Part shown: positions 57,769-64,000 of the stretch, one piece after another
How positions within the stretch are numbered: position 1 is the first letter of the stretch
How the letters are laid out: every line of letters begins with the position of its first letter
NCBI GenBank assembly: GCA_964036045.1
Contig: OZ038381.1
Coordinates: 151,484,352 to 151,548,351 of the forward strand
Reading direction: 5' to 3'
DNA length: 64,000 nt
Source: Eutreptiella sp. 'Long Island Sound 2002'
Taxonomy: Eukaryota > Euglenozoa > Euglenophyceae > Eutreptiales > Eutreptiaceae
Notes under the pieces: generated by a model
What the model saw: the letters and a program-made list of their open reading frames with translations, nothing else
What the model was told of the DNA's origin: nothing
Databases searched by the model: none
Made by a program: the position numbers and the translations under genes

Positions 57769-58884
57769 GTTAATGTTGGTTGGTCGGTTGCGTGATGGTA
57801 TAGTCACGATTTTGTTCGTGGGTATGGTCGTCGGCGGGCGTGGCGCACCACAGTGTCGCCAACCCGTTGGACGCCTTTCCCTTTTCGACCCGTGCACGCC
57901 TGCCTCGTTTGGTGTTGGCCGGCTGGCGTGTGGTCTGTTTTTGGTCAAGTGGCGGCTGCAGCTCCGGTGTGGTTGGTGCGCGGTTGTCTTGGCCGCCTCA
58001 TGGTCGGCTTGGTCCGCCTCGGTTCCATGGCGCTGCTGCCGGTGGTTGTATCACTGAATGTTGTTTGTGTAGCCGGCACGTCCGTGTCAGTGCTGGTTAG
58101 TTGCGTCTTCGTTTGTCCAAGTGTAGTGTAGTGTAGATTGTTAACGTTGGTTGGTCGCGTTCGTAATGGTAGAGTTGCGGTGTTCTGTTGTGTTCGTGGG
58201 TATGGTGGTTGGCGGGCGTGGCGCACCAGGGTGTCGCCAACCCGTTGGACGGCGTTCCCGTTTCGACCCGTGCACGCCTGGCTGGTTTGGTGTTGGCCGG
58301 CTTGCGTGTGGCCTGTTTACGGTCAAGTGGCGGCTGCAGCTGCGGCTCTGTTGGTGCACGGTTGTGTTAGCCGCCTCATGGTCGGCTTGGTTTGCGTGGG
58401 TTCCGTCGCGCTGCTGCCGGTGGTTGTATCGCCGAATGTTGTTTGTGGAGCCGGCACGTCCGTGTTGGTGCTGGTTGGTTGCGTTTTGGTGTGTCCAAGT
58501 GTAGTGTAGTGTAGTTTGTTAACGTTGGTTCGTCGCGTTCGTAATGGTAGAGTTGGGGTGTTCTGTTGTGTTCGTGGGTATGGTGGTCGGCGGGCGTGGC
58601 GCACCACGGTGTCGCCAACCAGTTGGACGCCGTTCCCGTTTCCACCCGTGCAGGCCTCGCTGGTTTGGTGTTGGCCGGCTTGCGTGTGGTCTGTTTATGG
58701 TGGTGTCGTAGCCGCTGCAGTGGCTTTGTTGGTGCACGGTTGTGTTAGCCGCCTCATGGTTGGCTTGTTCGGCGTTGCTTCCTGGGCGCTGCTGCAGGCG
58801 CTTGCGCGGTCGGATGTTGTTCGTGTAGTTGTCCTGCTTGTTTCGGTGTTGGTTGGTCGTGCCCAAGTCGGGTTGCGGTTGGGG
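57769..58884. repeat. Three ~374-bp G/T-rich tandem units
   Basis: GTTAAYGTTGGTTSGTCG starts at 57769, 58140 and 58518 (spacing 371 and 378). Each unit carries GTGTCGCCAACCMGTTGGAC, TTGGTGTTGGCCGGC and ends in GTGTAGTGTAG (absent from the third). The copies are about 90% alike. Confidence 0.85.
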
Positions 58885-61265
58885 CTGTGCTGTTTGCTTG
58901 GCCAGGTTTGGTGTTGTGCTGGTGCGTGGCCCCCCTCTTGGTGGGGTTTGCTACGTTGGTGCTTGGCCCCCCCCATGGTAGGGCGTGTTGTGTTGGTGCG
59001 CGCCCCGTGCCCACTTTGGGGCGTGCTGTGTCGGTGTGTGGCCCCTCCCAAGGTCGGGCGTGCTGTGCTGGCGTGCGGCCGGCCGCATGGTCCTCCGTGC
59101 TGCTTTGCTGCGTGGCCCCCCTCATGGTGGGGCGTGCTGTGCCGGTGCCGGGCCCCATTATGGTTGGGCGTGCTGTGTTGGTGCCTGTCCGCCGTGGTGG
59201 TTGTTGGTGGTGTGGTGGTGCTTGGCTTGGGTTGTTGTCGTGTGTGCCGCCTGGCGGCTGGCGTTGGGCTCGGGTTGCTGGGGCTTATGGTGGTGCTTTA
59301 GCCGGCGCCATGCACGGCTTGTTTTGTTTGTTCGGTGTTGTCTTCGCCGCCTTACGGTCCGCGTGTTCGGGTGGGTGTGGTCGGCGGTTGGGTTGCGGTT
59401 GTGGTTGTGTTGATCGCCTGGCGAGGGTGGGTTCTGTGCTGGTGCGCGGCCCCCCTCATTCGTTGGGCGTGCTGTGTTGGTGCGTGCCCCCCCCCCATGG
59501 GGGGGCGTGCTGCGTTGGTTTGTGGTCCCCCTCTTGGTGGGGCGTGCTGTGTTGGAGCGTGCCCCCCTCATGGTGGGGCATGCTGTGTCGGTGTGTGCCC
59601 CACCGTCGTGTTGGGGCGCGCTGTGTTGGTGCGTGGCCCCCCTCTGGGTGGGGCGTGCCGTGTCGGTGCCTCCCCGCCGCGGTGGTGGTGTGTGGTTTGG
59701 GTTGTTGTCATCTGCTGGGTGGGTTGTGGTTGCGGTTGTGTTGTTGGCTTGGCCGGGGTTGGTGTTGTGTTGGTGCGTGCCCCCTCCCCTGTTGGGGCGT
59801 GCCGTGTTTGAGCGTGCCCCCCCCCTTGGTGGGGCGTGCTGAGTTGGCGTGTTCGGGTTTCGGGTCGTGGTGTTGTAGCCGGCTGGATGCCCGGCGGGTT
59901 TTGTTGGTTCGCTGATGTCTCCGACGCCCTACAACCGGCGTTGTCGGGTGTTGGTTGTCTGTGGTGTTTGCCTGGCCAGGGTTGGTGTTGTGCTGGTGCG
60001 CAGCCCCCCTCATGGTTGGGCGTGCTGTGTTGGTGCGTGCCCCCCCCCTTGGTGGGGCGTGCTGTGTTGGTGTGTGGCCCCCCCCGTGGTGGGGCGTGCT
60101 GCGTTGGTTTGTGGTCCCCCTCTTGGTGGGGCGTGCTGTGTTGGTGCGTGCCCCCCTCATGGTTGGACGTGCTGTGTTGGTGTGTGCCTCCCCCTCGTAG
60201 TGGGGCGTGCTGCGTTGGTTTGTGCCCCACCCTCGTGGTGGGGCGTGCTGTGTTGGTGCGTGCCCCCCTCTTGAAGGGGCATGCTGCGCCGGTGCCTGCC
60301 CGCCGCGGTGGTGTGCGGTTTGGGTTGTCGTCATCTGTTTGGTGGGTTGTGGTTGCGGTTGTGTTGTTGGCTTGGCCGGGGTTGGTGTTGTGCTGGTGCG
60401 TGCCCCCTCCCCTGTTGTGGCTTGCCGTGTTTGTGCGTGGGCCCCCACCTTGGTGGGGCGTGTTGTGTTGGCGTGTTTGGTCTTCGGTTCGTGGTGTCGT
60501 AGCCGGCTGGATTCCGAGCTGGTTTTGTTGGTTCGCTGTTGTGTCCGCCGCTGTACGGCCAACGTTCTCGGGTGTTGGTTGTCTGTGGTGTTTGCCTGGC
60601 CGGGGTCGGTGCTGTGCTGGTGCGTGCCAGCCCGCCTAGTGGGGCGTGCTGCGTTGGTTTGTGGCCCCCCTCATGGTGGGGCGTGCTCTGTTGGTGCGTG
60701 GCCCTCCTCTTGCTGGGGCGTGCCGTGTTGGTGCCCGCCTGCCCCGGTGGTGGTGTTTGGTTTGGGTTGTCGTCGTCCGTTGGGTGGGTTGTGGTTGCGG
60801 TTGTGTTGTTGGCTTGGCCGGGGTTGGTGCTGTGCTGGTGCATGCCCCCCCCCCCTGTTGGGGCGTGCCTTGTTTGTGCGTGGCCCCCCCCCTTGGTGGG
60901 GCGTGCTGTGTCCGCGTGTTCGGGTTTCGGGTCGTGGTGTTGTAGCCGGCTGGATGCCTGGCTGGTTTTGTTGGTTCGCTGCTGTCTCCGCCGCCGTACG
61001 GCCGGCGTTGTCGGGTGTTGGTTGTCTGTGGTGTTTGCCTGGCCGGGGTTGGTGCTGTGTTGGTGCGTGGCCCCCCCCATGTTTGGGCGTGCCGTGCTTG
61101 TGTGTGGCCCCCCCCTTGGTGGGGCGTGCTGTGTCGGGGTGTTCGAGTTTCGGTTCGTGGTGTTGTAGCCGGCTGGATGCTCGGCTTGTTTTGTTGGTGT
61201 GCTGTTGTCTCCGACTATGTACGGCCGGCGTTGTCGGGTGTTGGTTATTTGTGGTGTTTTCCTGG
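58885..61265. repeat. G/T-rich array of short units in higher-order blocks
   Basis: A short unit, roughly CCCCCCTCATGGTGGGGCGT followed by GCTGTGTTGGTGCGTG, is repeated dozens of times. Higher-order blocks are marked by GGGTTGTGGTTGCGGTTGTG at ~59720, 60347 and 60787, and TTGTAGCCGGCTGGATGC or a variant at ~59873, 60495, 60942 and 61164. Long open frames on both strands (to 62573 on plus) are repeat artefacts with Cys/Trp/Val-rich or His/Thr/Gln-rich composition. Confidence 0.8.
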
Positions 61266-62643
61266 CCGGGACGGACAGGCCAGCCTCCCGAGCGCGTGTG
61301 GTGCGCCACCCCTTTGTCCTGGCGGGGTCGGACGGGCCAGCCGCCCGAGCGCGTGCGGTGCGCCACCCCGTGTCTTTGTTTCGCGGGTGTGGTCGCCCTG
61401 CTGCTCGTGTGCCCTTGCACGCTCCTGTTTGTGCGGCTTCTGGCCTTGCGCTGGTGTTTGTCGCCGCCTGCTGCTGTGCCCCCCCCCCACACCATCCCGC
61501 CCTTCCGCTTGCTGTCTTCCGCCCCCCCCTCTGCTTCTTGGTGTCCCGCGCCCGCTGGCGGTTGTGCCCCGCCCCCCCCCCCGGGGGTATGCCTTTCGCG
61601 GCTGCTGGTGTCCTGCTCCGCGTTTACCCTTGTTGCCTCTGTGCCTTTTGGTTGCTTTGCGCTGCTTGGCCGTTTGTTGGCGCCTCCTGTTCCCCCCCTC
61701 CGCCACCCCTCCCCCCCCCCCAGGTTGTATTTCCTAGGTGTTGGCCCCTGGGGTCGTTATCCTTTGTCCTCCTGCTTCTGCCTTGTTAGTTCTGTGCCTG
61801 TGGCCTTGGCACCTGTTTGGTTGGGTTTCTTTTTCCCCCCTCAGCTCGCGCTTGTGCAGTCCCCCCCCCCCCAGGCGGTTGCTCCTGGTGGTGTGCGGTG
61901 CCCCGCGTCTTGTTCTCTGGTGCTGCGGTTGGGTGTGGGCTGTTTTGTGCGGCGCGCGGTGTTTTGCTGCGCCTTGCTGTGCTGTTGTGCGGGTGCCTTG
62001 CTGTGTGGTGTCCTGGTCTGTTGTGCCGTTGGCCATCTCCCGTTGGCGTTGGCCACGCCCTTTCTGTCAGTGTCGCACGGTGCTCCGCTTCGCCGTGCTG
62101 TTTTGTGCGGTGTTTCGCTGTGTGTGGTGCCGTCGTGCGTCGTCGTGTGCTGTGGTGTTTTCCTTGTTGCTGTGCGGTGTCATGGTTGTTCTCTCTCTGC
62201 CTTCTCGGTTCTGCGCACCTGCGGGTTTGCGTCGGCTGGTGCTGCCCCCCCTCCCCCCGGGTTTGTGTGTCGTGCCTTCTGCCGGTTCGTGTTGCCGCGG
62301 TGTGCTGACCTGTTCTGCCCTTTGTTGTGCCGTGTTGCTGCTTGCTGTGTTGTGTTTTTCGGGGTGCAGCATGCCGTGTCGTGTCCTGTTGTGCTCCGCG
62401 GGTGGCGTGCTGCTGCGCTGCATTTCCCCGTGCGGCTGCGCCTTGCTGCGTGCGCTACCGTGCCCGGTGGCGCTGTGCTGTGTTGTCCTGCGTTGCGCCG
62501 TTCGCTGGGGTGCTGCGTCCTGGTGCTCTGTGCTGTGCTGTTTAACCCTAGTGCATGCACAAAACAATACTAAACACATGCTTGCCTCAGGCTCACTGGC
62601 CTGTTCAGTTGCCACCGTAGTGGCCAGTATAACATCGTCGTGA
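61266..62643. other. G/T-rich spacer with low-complexity frames
   Basis: It begins with two near-repeats containing GGGCCAGCCGCCCGAGCGCG-type sequence (61270-61365), then T/G/C-rich DNA without a domain. It becomes less biased after 62540. A TGA at 62641 closes the frame used by the next ORF. Confidence 0.45.
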
Positions 62644-62721
62644 CTGACAGCGTTCGCCTCCCCGCAGGGGACCCGACCAATACCCACAAGTTCACGCACT
62701 CACTCACTCGCGTATTCTGTC

Positions 62722-64000
62722 ATGTCCTGCCGACGAAAGCAAAGTTACATTCAACATACAGTGCCCCGCCTCAAAAACATCCAACCCCACAAACTCCAGC
62801 GCGCCGTTGGACCCTTCGCCGTACATGTCAGCCCGTACGGCATCGACCACCCCCGGTGTGAGCACCATGACCCGCCCTGCTCCACCCCATGCACCTCGCC
62901 CCTGCGCCAACCGCTGCCGGCTCCCACCATCACAGGCAACATGTACCTGGGCACCGTACCGGGAGACCCGGGAATATACATCCTGCCAAACAGGTCCAGG
63001 GAACACGCCATCCCCCTCCACGGTGTAGAATCCCTCGCCTTCGGACCGCCCCCACCAAAACACCAACACCAGCACATCCCGGGGGACAAACGGACACAGG
63101 CGCCAGACGGGGGAAAAAAGGCCCACCAACGCGCCCTAGCCCACATCACCGTCCACCCCGCAGCCCACCTACCAAAGGATTTCGGCACGGAGCGCCACAT
63201 CGTCCTGGAGGGGCAAGCCCACCACATCATCACCGCCGCCCTGTACACCCTCGCCACCCACGAACGCCACTGGGACCCCACAACCATCCCAGCAAGACCC
63301 CCACCACCCCAGGGCCCCAAAGATCCCGTCAACCCCTTCCACATCGATCAACTCCTAAGCCGCAGGGCCACCCCACACCTCCACCCCTCCAGGATAGCAC
63401 TAGCGGTCGCATCGTGGGACACCCTGGACACGCCCCCCCAACAACCCGCCATCCACATCCTCAAAGCGGACGCCCAATGGTGGGTCCTCCACTGGGCACA
63501 CGGAGTCCTCATGGCGGCCCAGGCCTATACCCCGGAAATAGACCCAGAAGACCCCCCACGGGGCCGGCAGCGACTCCTCCAGGCCACCACCCTCACAGGC
63601 CGCGAAGGCGCCCCCTGGAAAGCCCTCCACACAGCACTCTACTGGGCTGAAGGCTCCCCCAACGGCCCAGACACACCGGAACCCACAGAGGCCTGGGTCA
63701 TGCAGGCCAAGGCCATGAGGAACTACCACCTTCATCACCCCTTCGACGACAGCCCGGCCGCACTGCCATGGCAATCAGATCCCCCGGAGACCGTGCGCAA
63801 GCTCGCCAACATCATGCGCAGCCACGCGAAAGCGAAAATGCAAACGACGGCAGAACCCCCACTGAAGGATCCGGGCCAGCAAGCAACGCACCCCTTCTTC
63901 AAACCCCACGCCCCCCCTGCCCCGCTACCTCCAGTCCCGCCCAAGCGAGCGAGACGACAAAGGGGCGCACCCGCCCCCAACCAAGCCGGAAAAGCAGCGA
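62722..64000 (+). CDS. ORF1-like protein, 426+ codons, open at window edge
   Basis: ATG 62722 (frame open from 62644) begins MSCRRKQSYIQHTVPRLK. The frame reads without a stop to the last base, so the 3' end is missing. Segments such as HIVLEGQAHHIITAALYTLA, NPFHIDQLLSRRA and ILKADAQWWVLHWAHGVLMA look like a folded, helical protein. The C-terminal visible part is basic (PPKRARRQRGAP). No zinc finger or RRM is recognised. Following a tandem array on the same strand mirrors LINE B (array then ORF1), so ORF1 of a third LINE is the best guess. It could equally be an unrelated gene. Confidence 0.6.
   Translation, partial: MSCRRKQSYIQHTVPRLKNIQPHKLQRAVGPFAVHVSPYGIDHPRCEHHDPPCSTPCTSPLRQPLPAPTITGNMYLGTVPGDPGIYILPNRSREHAIPLHGVESLAFGPPPPKHQHQHIPGDKRTQAPDGGKKAHQRALAHITVHPAAHLPKDFGTERHIVLEGQAHHIITAALYTLATHERHWDPTTIPARPPPPQGPKDPVNPFHIDQLLSRRATPHLHPSRIALAVASWDTLDTPPQQPAIHILKADAQWWVLHWAHGVLMAAQAYTPEIDPEDPPRGRQRLLQATTLTGREGAPWKALHTALYWAEGSPNGPDTPEPTEAWVMQAKAMRNYHLHHPFDDSPAALPWQSDPPETVRKLANIMRSHAKAKMQTTAEPPLKDPGQQATHPFFKPHAPPAPLPPVPPKRARRQRGAPAPNQAGKAA

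Noticed and set aside
60207-62573. 788-codon open frame on the plus strand
   Set aside because: Most of it reads through tandem G/T-rich repeats; composition is Cys/Trp/Val-rich and the same peptide repeats with the DNA unit. It is a repeat artefact.
1-64000. CRISPR arrays or bacterial defence systems
   Set aside because: No short direct repeats with unique spacers and no cas-like proteins; the content is eukaryotic transposons.

Overview
The window looks like nuclear DNA of a repeat-choked, GC-rich eukaryote, most likely an alga or another protist. No bacterial operons, Shine-Dalgarno-like gene packing, rRNA or intact single-copy gene is visible. Almost everything recognisable is a transposable element or tandem repeat. 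The only host-like coding sequence is a broken fragment of a plant/algal-type pyrophosphate-dependent phosphofructokinase (PFP). The lineage (green alga, dinoflagellate or other) cannot be fixed from the sequence alone.

Layout. 1-600: three copies of a ~183-bp repeat. 600-5.6 kb: pyrimidine-rich DNA whose minus strand carries degenerate gag/ORF1-like frames. 5.6-6.2 kb: tail of a minus-strand LINE. 6.2-11.4 kb: a plus-strand LINE (endonuclease, RT, RNase H, zinc tail). 11.4-19.75 kb: a 5'-truncated chromodomain Ty3/gypsy element with a large extra ORF after integrase. 20.6-27.0 kb: two 827-bp direct repeats flanking a 4.8-kb insertion that holds ORF1-like sequence plus the PFP fragment. 27.2-30.6 kb: a complete short LTR retrotransposon with 353-bp LTRs, 4-bp TSD and an apparent self-priming site. 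32.4-40 kb: two minus-strand chromodomain gypsy remnants, with a tRNA-derived SINE candidate between them. 40.1-41.7 kb: a ~370-bp satellite. 42.1-44.1 kb: a second direct-repeat pair. 44.3-48.2 kb: nine ~420-bp units leading directly into a second LINE (48.3-55.6 kb). This LINE is interrupted by a 1389-bp hAT-like element and cut at its RT by a 1708-bp element with 24-bp TIRs. 57.8-61.3 kb: G/T-rich tandem arrays. 62.7-64 kb: an uninterrupted ORF that runs off the window edge.

The elements are nested in one another, and most are decayed by point transitions rather than large deletions. In the plus-strand gypsy most nonsense codons are TGA where arginine is expected, and three catalytic aspartates are asparagine, which fits transition-type mutation of silenced elements. 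Some frame changes sit at long homopolymers (18 C at 9938; G run near 50759) and may be assembly errors. Family assignments rest on protein motifs read by eye; no database search was possible.
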